Notes under the pieces: model-generated
Databases searched by the model: none
What the model was told of the DNA's origin: nothing
Seen by the model: the letters and a program-made list of their open reading frames with translations, nothing else
Program-made: the position numbers and the translations under genes
Part shown: positions 8,556 through 18,112 of the stretch, piece after piece
How the letters are laid out: each line of letters starts with the position of its first letter
Numbering within the stretch: position 1 is the stretch's first letter
Assembly (NCBI RefSeq): GCF_000154725.1
Contig: NZ_DS544873.1
Span: 4,886,649 to 4,950,648 of the forward strand
Direction: 5' to 3'
Length of the DNA stretch: 64,000 nucleotides
Source of the DNA: Kordia algicida OT-1
GTDB lineage: Bacteria; Bacteroidota; Bacteroidia; Flavobacteriales; Flavobacteriaceae

Positions 8556-9335
8556 TTAAAACTTAGCAAAAAGCTTGTCCATTTTCTCTTTTTCTTCTTC
8601 AGCCAATGCTGGATCAACCAAAATACGTCCACTGTGTTCGTCTGTGATAATTTTCTTTCTAGAAGCAATTTCTACCTGAACTTGTGGTGGAATTGTAAAA
8701 TACGAACCTCCAGAAGCACCTCTTTCAATTTTTACAACTGCCAAACCGTTACGTACATTTTTACGAATACGCTTGTAAGCTGCTAATAATCTGTCTTCGA
8801 TAAGTTTCTCGAATTCTTCAGATTTTCCTAAAAGGAATTCTTCTTCTCTTTTCGTTTCTTCAAGAATATCATTCAATTCAGCTTTTTTATGCTTTAAATG
8901 TGATTCTCTTTCTTCCAAACGTTCTTTAGTTTGTGCAATAACAGCTTTTTTCTGCTCAATAGAAACCTTAAATTCTTTGATATGCTTTTCAGCCAATTGC
9001 ATTTCTAACTCTTGGAATTCAACTTCTTTAGATAAAGCGTTGTATTCTCTGTTGTTTCGAACATTTTTTTGTTGTTCTGTATATTTCTTGATTAAGCTTT
9101 TTGCTTCTTCAATAATATTCTTTTTGCTTTTGATATTTTCGTCAATCTGATCTAGATCTCCGTGTAACTTTTCAAGTCTTGTATTTAATCCAGCTACTTC
9201 GTCTTCTAAATCTTCTACTTCTAATGGAAGTTCACCTCTTACATTCTTAATTTCGTCTACACGAGAGTCAATTAATTGTAAATCAAAAAGGGCGCGTAAT
9301 TTTTCTTCGACCGTAACTTCTTTCTTCTTTGCCAT
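8556..9335 (-). CDS. coiled-coil protein with degenerate C4 zinc-ribbon domain
   Basis: A long antiparallel coiled coil (about residues 10-190, rich in Glu, Lys and Leu heptads) is followed by a C-terminal domain with the backbone of the C4-type zinc ribbon of bacterial nif3-linked proteins: YFTIPPQVQVEI and SGRILVDP. The usual Zn-binding cysteines are replaced by Gly, Ser and Asp (GASGGS and DEHSG). From memory this degenerate form also occurs in other flavobacteria. It starts 2 bp after the nif3-like gene stop, so the two are one operon. The role is unknown; a structural or nucleic-acid-binding partner of the Nif3-like protein is plausible. Confidence 0.85.
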   Translation of the reverse strand: MAKKKEVTVEEKLRALFDLQLIDSRVDEIKNVRGELPLEVEDLEDEVAGLNTRLEKLHGDLDQIDENIKSKKNIIEEAKSLIKKYTEQQKNVRNNREYNALSKEVEFQELEMQLAEKHIKEFKVSIEQKKAVIAQTKERLEERESHLKHKKAELNDILEETKREEEFLLGKSEEFEKLIEDRLLAAYKRIRKNVRNGLAVVKIERGASGGSYFTIPPQVQVEIASRKKIITDEHSGRILVDPALAEEEKEKMDKLFAKF

Positions 9336-9337
9336 AT

Positions 9338-10432
9338 TTATGAATACTTGATTGGATTTGTATTTTCTGCTGATAAAATGAACGCAAAATTAGGAATTTT
9401 TTTCGTAAGATACTCAAATAAAAGAATTTTTGTATACTGTTCACTCTCATAATGTCCAATATCAGCTAAAATTATTTGATTTTCTGCCTGATAAAAATCG
9501 TGGTATTTCAGGTCTGCCGTGACATACGCATCTGCGCCCGCACGTTTTGCAGCACTAATCGCAAAACTTCCACTTCCACCCAAAACAGCTACTTTTTGAA
9601 TCATTTTTCCCGATAAAGCCGAATGTCTTACTACAGGAACCTTCATTTTTGTCTTTAAAAGCGTCATAAAATGCATTTCGTTGATCGGTTGTTTAAACGA
9701 ACCTACCATGCCCATTCCAATATGCTGATTGGTATTTTCTAAGGTTGTAATTTCGTAAGCGACTTCTTCATAGGGATGATTTTGATGAAGTGTTCGGATA
9801 ATTTTTCCTTCCAAATGTTTGGCAAATGTAATTCCTATCTGAATTTCATTTTCATAATGTGTCTTGCCTTTTTCTCCCACAGTAGGATTGGAAGCTTCAT
9901 TTCCTTGAAAACTACCAATACCTTCTGTATTAAAACTGCAATTACTGTAGTTGCCAATATTTCCTGCATCAACGGCAAACAATGCTTCTCGAAGTTTTTC
10001 AGCATCTTTTTTAGGAACAAATGTCACTAATTTTTTAATGGTTCCTTTTTGCGGAATTAATATTGATTTATTGGTCAAACCTAATTCATCACAAATACGA
10101 TCGCTTACACCATTCCAAGAATTATCTAGTGCAGTGTGCATGGCGTAAATGGCAATATCATGTTTGATGGCTTTTAGAACGACACGTTCTACATAGGTTT
10201 TTCCTGTAATTTTTTTGAGTCCAGAAAATATAATGGGATGAAAACTTACAATCATATTGCATTTTTTTTCAATAGCTTCATCCACCACATTTTCGAGTGT
10301 ATCTAACGAAATTAACACACCAGAAACTTTTTGTGTGTGATCGCCAACCAACAAACCAACATTATCAAAATCTTCGGCGTAGGCGAGCGGGCATAATTCT
10401 TCTATGTGCGAAATAATATCTTGAACAATCAT
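9338..10432 (-). CDS. Nif3-like dinuclear metal centre protein
   Basis: NIF3/GTP cyclohydrolase I type 2 family, predicted to form a toroidal hexamer with a two-metal site. Features include CPLAYAEDFDNVGLLVGD at the N-terminus, ligand motifs SFHPIIF and AMHTALDN, an inserted CutA-like central domain (about 130-240), and the C-terminal GGSGSF and TADLKYHDFYQA. At 364 residues it is the long form with the insert, as usual in Bacteroidota. It is first in a two-gene operon with the coiled-coil zinc-ribbon-like gene. The biochemical function is unsettled across the family. Confidence 0.93.
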   Translation of the reverse strand: MIVQDIISHIEELCPLAYAEDFDNVGLLVGDHTQKVSGVLISLDTLENVVDEAIEKKCNMIVSFHPIIFSGLKKITGKTYVERVVLKAIKHDIAIYAMHTALDNSWNGVSDRICDELGLTNKSILIPQKGTIKKLVTFVPKKDAEKLREALFAVDAGNIGNYSNCSFNTEGIGSFQGNEASNPTVGEKGKTHYENEIQIGITFAKHLEGKIIRTLHQNHPYEEVAYEITTLENTNQHIGMGMVGSFKQPINEMHFMTLLKTKMKVPVVRHSALSGKMIQKVAVLGGSGSFAISAAKRAGADAYVTADLKYHDFYQAENQIILADIGHYESEQYTKILLFEYLTKKIPNFAFILSAENTNPIKYS

Positions 10433-10448
10433 CTTCTTTAGCTTTTTT

Positions 10449-10456
10449 CAAATATA
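10449..10456 (-). promoter_or_regulatory. putative -7 promoter element of the nif3 operon
   Basis: CAAATATA on the plus strand reads TATATTTG on the minus strand, a perfect TAnnTTTG -7 box 17 bp before the nif3 start. No good -33 TTG is seen at normal spacing. Confidence 0.5.
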
Positions 10457-10606
10457 AAAATTCGTCATAAATAACTGTGCTCAAAAAAACAAAAGGTAGC
10501 TTATTTAGAACGCTTACGAATTCATTTTGACGCTTATACATTATTTATACTGTTTTGTAAATAGATGACTTACATTTAAAAGACATAACTAAAATCATAC
10601 GATATA

Positions 10607-11038
10607 ATGAAAATGAATCTGACTTTATTTTTGCTGTTTTTCACTACTTTTTCTTTGTTAGCGCAGTCGCGAAGCGGAATTATTCCGATTGATGACGATC
10701 GTTTGTTTAAAGTATTGTTAGAAATTAACGAAAACAATGTGCTTTCGCGAAGCAACGAATATTTTAGAATGCAAGCTGTTAAAGTAGCAAGTGACGAACG
10801 TGCTAGTGATGATGAAGATATTCAGGCGTTTAAAAGCTTTTATTACATAGTAATTGCTGATTTTGAAGAATCTCCGCAAGGAAAGCTATATCAAACTAAA
10901 AACTTGATTTCGCCACAAATTTCGGTATTTCCTGATAGTTATCGTTTTTTTAAAATCTTAATCACACATGGCAAGCGACAAGAAAAACAATTGGTTTTGT
11001 TTGCTTCAAATGAGAAATTGTATGTGAAAAAGGAGTGA
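10607..11038 (+). CDS. small secreted protein, DUF4174-like
   Basis: This 143-residue protein has a signal peptide (residues 1 to about 19, ending SLLAQ). The mature part is alternating strand/helix, with IIPIDDDRLFKVLLEIN at its start and KILITHGKRQEKQLVLF near the end. The latter resembles the thioredoxin-like DUF4174 family that handles a solute in the periplasm, but no CxxC is present. The family match is tentative. Its stop codon directly abuts the stop of the convergent HEPN-like gene, with no spacer. Confidence 0.65.
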   Translation: MKMNLTLFLLFFTTFSLLAQSRSGIIPIDDDRLFKVLLEINENNVLSRSNEYFRMQAVKVASDERASDDEDIQAFKSFYYIVIADFEESPQGKLYQTKNLISPQISVFPDSYRFFKILITHGKRQEKQLVLFASNEKLYVKKE

Positions 11039-11710
11039 TTATAGATTATAAAATGGATTTGATCTGTCTTCTCCAAATTTCAACATTAAATTAGTTATCA
11101 TGTCGTTTGCCCAGTTAGCTATTTTGACTTTTTGTATTGTGTAAACAAAGCCTTCCATTCTGAATTGAGCTTGTATGTCAATTAATTTTCTTCTTTCAAG
11201 AAAAGAAATTATTTTATCAGCATCTTTATCTCTTAGTATTTTCGTTGTTTTAGATAATTTTCTCATCTCTTTTTTTTCAATATGACTTGTATTTATAGAA
11301 ACTTTGATATCTTTTTTTGATTCTAAATCTTTCCACTCAAACAATTCTAACCTTGAATGTGTAATTAAATTTCTAAGTTTTATAAAATGATTATAGTCAT
11401 CATACAGTTTACTTGTTTTGTCAAAATTTTCATCGTTTAATATGTTGTAGAAAACAAAAGGCCTATCTATCATTTTTGGACGTTCGGGATAAGAATTAGA
11501 GTATTTATTTTTGAAATTATCATTATTAATAATTTGACTTTCAATATTAGTCAGAAAACATTCAAAAGCAGAATAAAGAGTTAGAATAGAAGGTATGACT
11601 AAACATTCAGCGGTTTCACTATTTTTATTCATTAGAATAATAAGTTTATCTACTGATTTGAATAATGGGAAGTGTTGGGGAAAAGAAGTATCAATATTAG
11701 GACCGTACAT
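11039..11710 (-). CDS. HEPN-like protein, possible ribonuclease
   Basis: This 223-residue, nearly all-alpha protein contains LTLYSAFECFLTNI (about 45-58) and, further on, KLRNLITHSRLE, which fits the RX4-6H motif of HEPN nucleases (RNLITH). HEPN proteins of this type act as RNases in defence and toxin systems, though some are inactive binding domains. No nucleotidyltransferase antitoxin or other defence gene is adjacent. The gene looks more AT-rich than its neighbours and sits as a lone minus-strand gene between two plus-strand genes, which hints at transfer. The call rests on the motif and helix pattern only. Confidence 0.6.
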   Translation of the reverse strand: MYGPNIDTSFPQHFPLFKSVDKLIILMNKNSETAECLVIPSILTLYSAFECFLTNIESQIINNDNFKNKYSNSYPERPKMIDRPFVFYNILNDENFDKTSKLYDDYNHFIKLRNLITHSRLELFEWKDLESKKDIKVSINTSHIEKKEMRKLSKTTKILRDKDADKIISFLERRKLIDIQAQFRMEGFVYTIQKVKIANWANDMITNLMLKFGEDRSNPFYNL

Positions 11711-11911
11711 TTATTATTTGTTTAAAAGAAATAAAGATTTAATAGCGTTTATTATGATTTAGATTAATAATATTTCATGAGAGATAAATATTATGCTTTC
11801 ATAAAAAAACTATTTACATTTTAAGTATATCGTAAACTTAAGTAAATAACTTGACATGAAAAATGAATATTACATTTTCATTTCTAGCTTAAAAAAGTAT
11901 ATTTTCGCTTT

Positions 11912-12925
11912 ATGCGACGACTTCGATTGATTTTATTGCCTTTTGCTTTGCTTTACGGAGCTATTGTTTTTGTGCGCAATTGGTTGTTTGATAATGGCTA
12001 TTTGAAATCGACTTCATACGATTTTCCAGTAATTTGTGTTGGGAATTTAAGTGTTGGTGGCACAGGAAAGTCTCCAATGATTGAATATTTGATTCGCTTG
12101 CTGAAAGATAACTACAAAGTCGCGACGTTAAGCAGAGGTTATAAACGAAAGACGACAGGTTTTTTGTTGGCGAATGAAACTACCACAGCTTCCGATATTG
12201 GTGACGAACCATTGCAGTTTTACAGTAAATTTAAAAATGAAATTCAGGTAGCTGTTGAAGCTGAACGTACCGCAGGAATTGAAGCTTTGCAAAATTTGGA
12301 AAATTCTCCAGAAGTTATTCTGTTGGATGATGCTTTTCAACACCGAAAAGTTAAAGCAGGATTTCAAATATTATTGACACCTTTCTACGATTTGTATGCA
12401 AATGATTTTATGTTGCCCGCAGGAAATTTGCGTGAACCAATTTCAGGAGCCAAACGCGCAGATGTAATTGTTGTTACAAAATGTCCAAAAGAAGTTTCCG
12501 TAGAAGAACGAGCACGAATTACAAAAAAACTACGTCCAAGAACATATCAAACGGTATTTTTTACGACGATTGCGTATGCAGAAAAAATTCAGAGCGCAAC
12601 AGATGAAATCTTATTGTCTTCTTTGAAGGATTCCGAATTTGTACTCATTACAGGAATTGCCAATCCGAAACCATTGTTGCAACACTTAAACGATCAACAG
12701 TTGCAGTATTCGCATTTAAAATATGCCGATCATTATGATTTCAGCGAAAGCGATATTCAAATTATCAGACAGAAAGCAGGAAACAAGGGTATTTTAACAA
12801 CCGAGAAGGATTTTATGCGTTTGCAAGGAAGTTTGGAAAATTTGTATTATTTGCCGATTGAAGTTGCTTTTTTAGCGGAAGAAGTGAAGTTTCAAAAGAA
12901 GATTCAGGAGTTTGTTGATTTTTGA
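11912..12925 (+). CDS. lpxK: tetraacyldisaccharide 4'-kinase (lipid A synthesis)
   Basis: LpxK phosphorylates the 4' position of the lipid A precursor disaccharide at the inner membrane. An N-terminal hydrophobic anchor (about 5-25) precedes the unusual P-loop VGNLSVGGTGKSP (43-55). ILLDDAFQHRKV is the DDGxQH catalytic signature, written here DDAFQH, and GNLREP follows. The length of 337 is normal. The start ATG 11912 keeps the anchor helix. It is monocistronic and followed by a dispersed palindromic repeat. Confidence 0.96.
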   Translation: MRRLRLILLPFALLYGAIVFVRNWLFDNGYLKSTSYDFPVICVGNLSVGGTGKSPMIEYLIRLLKDNYKVATLSRGYKRKTTGFLLANETTTASDIGDEPLQFYSKFKNEIQVAVEAERTAGIEALQNLENSPEVILLDDAFQHRKVKAGFQILLTPFYDLYANDFMLPAGNLREPISGAKRADVIVVTKCPKEVSVEERARITKKLRPRTYQTVFFTTIAYAEKIQSATDEILLSSLKDSEFVLITGIANPKPLLQHLNDQQLQYSHLKYADHYDFSESDIQIIRQKAGNKGILTTEKDFMRLQGSLENLYYLPIEVAFLAEEVKFQKKIQEFVDF

Positions 12926-12934
12926 AATTTGATT

Positions 12935-13020
12935 CGTCATAACGAGGAGTTTGCGACGAAGTTATCTGCTTCTAGATAAACAGATTGCTTCACGTTTTTT
13001 TCAAAACGCTCGCAAAGACG
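12935..13020. repeat. dispersed imperfect palindrome, copy 1
   Basis: The left end CGTCATAACGAG and right end CTCGCAAAGACG are imperfect complements. The right half contains AAACAGATTGCTTCACG and CAAAACGCTCGCAAAGACG, nearly identical to the right half of the copy at 40267-40374. It lies between lpxK and the CHAT gene 3' ends. Confidence 0.75.
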
Positions 13021-13046
13021 ATTCTTTAAAATTATATTTTAATTAT

Positions 13047-15854
13047 TTAACTCACTCTTTTCCTATAGAAAACGACTCCGATAACCAACAAAAAACCAAT
13101 TCCTAAAAGATACCAAATGATACTTGATGTAGGTTGCGAAATGGCAGTTTCGTCTCCGTATAATACAAAACCTGTCCAATAGAAAGGTTGTTCTAGTTTT
13201 GTGCCTTTGTGTTTGTTGAGATACTCAATTTTTGCTTTTTTGAGCGCTACTGATTTGGTGTTTCCTGCTTTGAGATAGCCGTAAAAACTTCCCATGATTT
13301 CACTGGTAGATTGATCGGGCACTTCCCACAAACTCACAACTGTGGCTGGAACACCTGAGAAGGTAAACGCACGCTGAAAGGATTCTAGATTTCTTCCTGC
13401 GCTTTCTTTTCCCAAACCTGTATTGCAAGCACTTAAAACGGCCAAATCAGCTTTTAGGTTGAGCGCGTACAGTTCTTCTAGATATAAATCGTCTTCTTCA
13501 ACGTTATTTTTATTGAATAGCAAGCGACTTAGTCCTGGTTCTTTGTCGTTGATTTCGGCATGCATTGCCAAGTGCAAGATTTCAGCTTTTGGAGCAGTTG
13601 CTATGAATTGTTTTTTGGAAACATTTTTTCCTGTGTACACTTTAGAGAGAAATAAATCGCTAATGATTTCAGCTTCTTTTTTAGCACCAGAAAGCTCTGA
13701 AGTATTGTTTCTAGTAACAATTGCCGAGTTATTGTTTGGGATTTCGTCATAATTCGGCGCATATATGGCTAATGTTCCTGTGGTTGGTAAGTGTTCTAAA
13801 GCTTCTAGATGTATAAATTTGAGGTTGGAAGTGTAGCGAATGTCGTAGTTTTTTGTTAAAAATTGTGCTTTTTTTTGTAGAATTTCAAACGGAATTCGGT
13901 ACAATTCTCCATCAGGATTAACAATGATTTTTTTAATGTTTTGGTCAATCTCAGGCAATAATTTGTTGCCCAAAAGTATGGCATTATTAGCATTGTAGGT
14001 TCTGTTTTTAATACTGTTTACTACATTTTCTACCAAGTCAATTTCTTCTATAGTCCACGGGCGAAGTTCCCAATCTACGGAAGTGTTTGTAATAGAAAAG
14101 ATGGCAATTTTTTTGTCGAAAATGAGGTATTTTAATGCTAATTCGTCATTCGAAAGCTTTTTTTGCAATGTGCTCAATTCAAACTTTTTACTACTGAGTA
14201 ATGCTAAGTTTGGAAATTTTTTGTTGGTAACTGCAATATGATTGTCAATAAGTTCTTGAACAGAATCTTTGTTTTTGATGTTGTTGTTTCTTTTCGCTGT
14301 AGCAAGTAATGAACGGAGTTTTAAATGTCTGAAATTTAACGAATCAAGTTCAGGAAGTTTATTGGTATATCTGTTTTGATAGAAACGTTGCCATGTCATT
14401 TGATTCATCATGGTTTCTGTCTGACTAAGCAATGTTGCCACGGAAATAGTTGCATCATCACTTTTTGTCGTTAATAATCCATAGAGAATTTTACGCAATT
14501 CGCGATTCTGTTGCAGATTGAATTTTGTACGCGCATAACTATTTTCAAATTGTACAAACGCCAAATGATAGAGTTTGGAAACCTTTTTTTGTACAATCGT
14601 ATCTTTTGGGTAGAATGCTGCTAGTTTTTCAGCAACACGCCTGATTAATTTTGATTCGCCAAACACTTTACTCGGCTTAAAATTACTGTAATCATTTGCC
14701 AATTTTGTAGTGTCGGAATGTATTTTTTCAATTACCTTATGAAATACGGCTACTGCACTGTCTTTTTGTTGAAGTTTCGCTTTGATAAGTCCTTTTTGAG
14801 CTAAGAAGAATGATTTTCTTTTGTCATTTGCAGTCATTTTGTTTAGCAAATGATTGATTAAACTGTCTGCTTTTGTAAGCTCGTTGGCTAATGTGAGCGC
14901 TTTGCATTTGTTGTATTTAAACATAAAAGGATCGCCAGGATAGTCTTTGTTTTCAATCAGATCAATAGATTTATCCAAATAGTAGGAGCCAAGTTGTACA
15001 TCTTTTTTTGTGGTGAGTGAATCGTGTTTGCGACTCACGTACCAATCGCCTACGTGATTCATGGCTGTACTGTAGTAAATGCGTTCGTGTTTGTTAAATG
15101 TTGGCAATGCTTGGAGCTCGTGGAGTTTTTTTACCACTTTTGTCAACGCCAAACTGTCTTCTGAGCTTTTTGCGTGTTTGTAATATACGTAGATTTCTCG
15201 GTATGCTAAGACAATTTCGTAGTTGTCCAATCGTTTTTTATCGAGATATTTTTTGTTGTTCTGATAGGTTTTTTTTGCCAAGCGAATGTAACGTTTTGCA
15301 TCTGCTGCATTTCCATGATAAGCTGCTGCACTTGATAGAAATACATACGCATCTACCAAATAATCTAAGTTATCATCATAATCTTTAGATAAATAATCGA
15401 TGGCAGTTTTCATCGTATTTTTAGCACGTTTTGCAAAGTTGAGACTCGATTCGGCATACGCGCGTTTGTAATATAAAACACCTTTGATGTGGTTGCCTCT
15501 TGGGCTGGTTGCTTTCCCGCAAAATAACATTCCTTTGTTGGTGCTTTGAATACTTTTTAGGAGTTTTCCAGTATTATAATATCCTTCAAACTGATTGTAA
15601 TATAAATCGGCAACATCCAAGCTGTCTTTTTCTGTTTTTGGCTGAACGTTTTTTAAGTGTTTTTCTAAGAAAGCTAATAATGTATCGTATTGTTTCGTGT
15701 TGTTTAATGCATTCGATTTTCCCCATAAATACCCTATTTTAGGTGTAGCAACTGTATCCTGCTCTTTTTCTTGTTGAAAATGAAAATTTATTGCTTGAGC
15801 GTTTGTATAAAATAACAATACGCACAGTGTAAAACATATGCGTATTGTTGTCAT
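13047..15854 (-). CDS. TPR-CHAT caspase-like protease, membrane anchored
   Basis: A signal peptide (residues 1-21) is followed by TPR-like helical repeats over about 500 residues and a C-terminal CHAT domain. The catalytic dyad is visible: His in HLAMHAE (about 763) and Cys in LSACNTGLG (about 809), followed by SLWEVPD and FYWTGFVLYG. One transmembrane helix (IIWYLLGIGFLLVIGVVFY) near the end and a basic tail put the protease domain in the periplasm. CHAT proteins are clan CD cysteine peptidases related to separase and caspases. ATG 15854 is preferred over an upstream TTG at 15878, which would add eight polar residues before the signal. It is the last gene of a four-gene run opposite an ECF sigma gene. 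Confidence 0.9.
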   Translation of the reverse strand: MTTIRICFTLCVLLFYTNAQAINFHFQQEKEQDTVATPKIGYLWGKSNALNNTKQYDTLLAFLEKHLKNVQPKTEKDSLDVADLYYNQFEGYYNTGKLLKSIQSTNKGMLFCGKATSPRGNHIKGVLYYKRAYAESSLNFAKRAKNTMKTAIDYLSKDYDDNLDYLVDAYVFLSSAAAYHGNAADAKRYIRLAKKTYQNNKKYLDKKRLDNYEIVLAYREIYVYYKHAKSSEDSLALTKVVKKLHELQALPTFNKHERIYYSTAMNHVGDWYVSRKHDSLTTKKDVQLGSYYLDKSIDLIENKDYPGDPFMFKYNKCKALTLANELTKADSLINHLLNKMTANDKRKSFFLAQKGLIKAKLQQKDSAVAVFHKVIEKIHSDTTKLANDYSNFKPSKVFGESKLIRRVAEKLAAFYPKDTIVQKKVSKLYHLAFVQFENSYARTKFNLQQNRELRKILYGLLTTKSDDATISVATLLSQTETMMNQMTWQRFYQNRYTNKLPELDSLNFRHLKLRSLLATAKRNNNIKNKDSVQELIDNHIAVTNKKFPNLALLSSKKFELSTLQKKLSNDELALKYLIFDKKIAIFSITNTSVDWELRPWTIEEIDLVENVVNSIKNRTYNANNAILLGNKLLPEIDQNIKKIIVNPDGELYRIPFEILQKKAQFLTKNYDIRYTSNLKFIHLEALEHLPTTGTLAIYAPNYDEIPNNNSAIVTRNNTSELSGAKKEAEIISDLFLSKVYTGKNVSKKQFIATAPKAEILHLAMHAEINDKEPGLSRLLFNKNNVEEDDLYLEELYALNLKADLAVLSACNTGLGKESAGRNLESFQRAFTFSGVPATVVSLWEVPDQSTSEIMGSFYGYLKAGNTKSVALKKAKIEYLNKHKGTKLEQPFYWTGFVLYGDETAISQPTSSIIWYLLGIGFLLVIGVVFYRKRVS

Positions 15855-15947
15855 TGTATATGGTTTGGGTGTTGTCAATTTTGATGGTTAGATTAAGTTT
15901 CTGTTTGATTCGCTTCGCTCAATTCAAGGATTTAAAAATACAATTTT

Positions 15948-16535
15948 TTAGAATAGTCCTGAGTTGTTGGCAATTTTTATTGCGATGTCTTTATAATCAC
16001 GTTTTTTAGCAATTTCCTCTTTGTTAAACGGCGCTCCTGGAACAGTAATGGTAATAGAATAACCTTCTAGTTTTATGCTGAGTTCGCGCTTTTTTCCAAT
16101 CCAAACGGCAGCTTTTCCCAAACCGCCAATATATTCAGAAGATTTGGACATTTTTTTCTTAAATTCCCATGCTTCTTTCCAATCTTGACCTTCTAAAAAG
16201 TTGTCTTTTAGCGCAAAAATACTTCCGCTTAAATAATTGAATTCGCCTTCGCCAACATACACCAAGAAGCGACAGTTTTTACTTTGAAATGTTTTTCCGT
16301 CGTCCACCAATACTTTTGAAGCATCAGGATAAAGTTTTTTTATTTGGTCAATATGAATGTATTCACACAGATTTTTTGAAAGTGCCGAGAATGCTACTTT
16401 GTTTCCAGAAAATTTGGTGTTTACAAAATCAGTATCTCCTAATTCTTGTCCGACAATTGTTCCTTTATCCCCAAAACAGGAAGTCAGTAGTATTGATAGA
16501 AAAGTAAATAGCGCAATACGTTGTATTGTTTTCAT
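15948..16535 (-). CDS. lipoprotein of unknown function
   Basis: This 195-residue protein has a lipoprotein signal peptide with lipobox LLTSC (Cys 20). The mature part is about 175 residues with YIGGLGKAAVWIGKKRELSIKLEG and YSITITVPG, a pattern seen in small periplasmic binding-type lipoproteins, but I cannot assign a family. It begins 7 bp after the T9SS leucine-rich-repeat gene, so they are probably cotranscribed. It is 93 bp upstream of the CHAT gene. Confidence 0.7.
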   Translation of the reverse strand: MKTIQRIALFTFLSILLTSCFGDKGTIVGQELGDTDFVNTKFSGNKVAFSALSKNLCEYIHIDQIKKLYPDASKVLVDDGKTFQSKNCRFLVYVGEGEFNYLSGSIFALKDNFLEGQDWKEAWEFKKKMSKSSEYIGGLGKAAVWIGKKRELSIKLEGYSITITVPGAPFNKEEIAKKRDYKDIAIKIANNSGLF

Positions 16536-16542
16536 AGTGTGA

Positions 16543-18075
16543 TTAGTTGATGATTAGTTTTTTTAGTGTTGTTGTTTTTTCGGTTTTGATTTGAACCATG
16601 TACATTCCACCAGAAAGATTTTTTAAGTCGAGCGTTTCTTGATTGCTACGATAGTTTTCATTTTTTAAGATGAGTTTTCCAGACATATCGTAAATCGCTA
16701 CTTGTTCTAAATTTGTTGGTGCGCTGATGTTTACGTGTTCTTTTGCAGGATTTGGATACACGCGAATTTGATTTTCTGTAGTTGCTATATCATTTACGCT
16801 TAGTGTTGTGCTATCTTGTATATTTAGAATAAAACCACCATTCGTATTTTCAGGATTTCCTGTTCGGTTCATGGCGTCTGCTTCTAGCCAAACTTGTAAA
16901 TAATAGGTTGCGTTTGGTGTTAGGTTGTCTACAGATAATTCGCCTTCTTGGCAAAATAACGGTTGCGCATCCGAACAAGATTCGTAGAAAGCTATTTTTC
17001 CAACTAATGGAGGCGCGTTAATCGTCATGGTTACACTTCCTGAAGCTGGTGCTTGAAATTCATACCATACATCTAAAATGGTAATTCCTGTTTCTTGACA
17101 ACTAGGTGTGTTTGTACTATTGGTTGCATTGAAGGTATTTCCAGAAGCTGGTTGAGCTAGCGTGATAGAAACTGCCTGTGCACAATCGTCGTTTGAAGGA
17201 GCGCAATTCAGACTAAAACCTGGAAAGTAATTTGTTGGAAATCCCCAAAAGGTATTGCTCCAAGCTACATCATCTACTTCTACACAGGTTAGTGATGGAT
17301 TGTCTTTTACTCTGAAAGTTTGTCCAATATTAGTATTGTTGCCATTTTTGATAAAAATAGTTTCCAGTTGCGCATTATCTTCAGCGCGTACACTTGTCAA
17401 AGCAGGATTGTTGGAGAGATCTACATAACGTAATAGTGCATTGTTATCAAATTCAATAGTTTCCAAAAGTACATTCTGCGTCACATCCAAATTGAACAAA
17501 GCTGTATTGTCATTTGCTAACAAATAGCGCAATGCTGTACAACTTGAAAAATCTAAGTTTGGTACGTTTACATTGTTGATATAGATGTCTTCTAGCAACG
17601 GATTGTTGTTTAACACCAATGAAGACAAGGTCATGTTTTCAATATTTAAACTCTCCAAATTAGAGCTATTGGAAAGATCAATAGTTTCCAAAGAAGCATC
17701 GGCAATGCTGACATAAGTTAAATTTACCAAAGCACTCAAATCAACAGAAGTATCCGTTACATCTCGAATTACAAGTTCTTCTAGGTTTGTTAAATTTTCA
17801 ATAGGAGATAAGTCTGCGATGGTTCCATCAACTCTAAGTTCCGTTAACGCAGTAAAATCTTGTAATCCTGTAATGTCTGACACAATAAAATTTCCGAAGT
17901 CAAAATCAAGTAATGTGTTGATGTTGCCTGTAAGTACTAAATTATCTAGCGGACCAGAATCGAGTCCTAATTGTTGCAATCTTGATTCCAAAGCATCGTC
18001 TGGAACAAAAGTGTTTTGAGCATTTGTTGTAATGCAAAGGAAAATAGTGATGAGTAAGAATATTTTTTCTTTCAT
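16543..18075 (-). CDS. secreted leucine-rich-repeat-like protein with T9SS sorting domain
   Basis: Signal peptide (to about residue 19), then about ten irregular leucine-rich repeats (about 25-265, with strings such as LTNLEELVIRD and SNLESLNIENM). A beta-sandwich region with Cys pairs follows (about 290-420), then a type A sorting domain (RVYPNPAKEHVNISAP through GGMYMVQI, ending KKLIIN). It should be exported by type IX secretion and bound at the surface. The LRR part suggests protein or polysaccharide binding. The context with a CHAT protease and an ECF sigma gene is discussed in the findings. Confidence 0.85.
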   Translation of the reverse strand: MKEKIFLLITIFLCITTNAQNTFVPDDALESRLQQLGLDSGPLDNLVLTGNINTLLDFDFGNFIVSDITGLQDFTALTELRVDGTIADLSPIENLTNLEELVIRDVTDTSVDLSALVNLTYVSIADASLETIDLSNSSNLESLNIENMTLSSLVLNNNPLLEDIYINNVNVPNLDFSSCTALRYLLANDNTALFNLDVTQNVLLETIEFDNNALLRYVDLSNNPALTSVRAEDNAQLETIFIKNGNNTNIGQTFRVKDNPSLTCVEVDDVAWSNTFWGFPTNYFPGFSLNCAPSNDDCAQAVSITLAQPASGNTFNATNSTNTPSCQETGITILDVWYEFQAPASGSVTMTINAPPLVGKIAFYESCSDAQPLFCQEGELSVDNLTPNATYYLQVWLEADAMNRTGNPENTNGGFILNIQDSTTLSVNDIATTENQIRVYPNPAKEHVNISAPTNLEQVAIYDMSGKLILKNENYRSNQETLDLKNLSGGMYMVQIKTEKTTTLKKLIIN

Positions 18076-18112
18076 TTTTTAATTTTTATTGTTTTGTTGA
18101 TTTTTATTTTGA

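Noticed and set aside
9776-10148. Plus-strand open frames inside the nif3-like gene
   Set aside because: They are antisense shadows; the minus-strand protein has clear family motifs.
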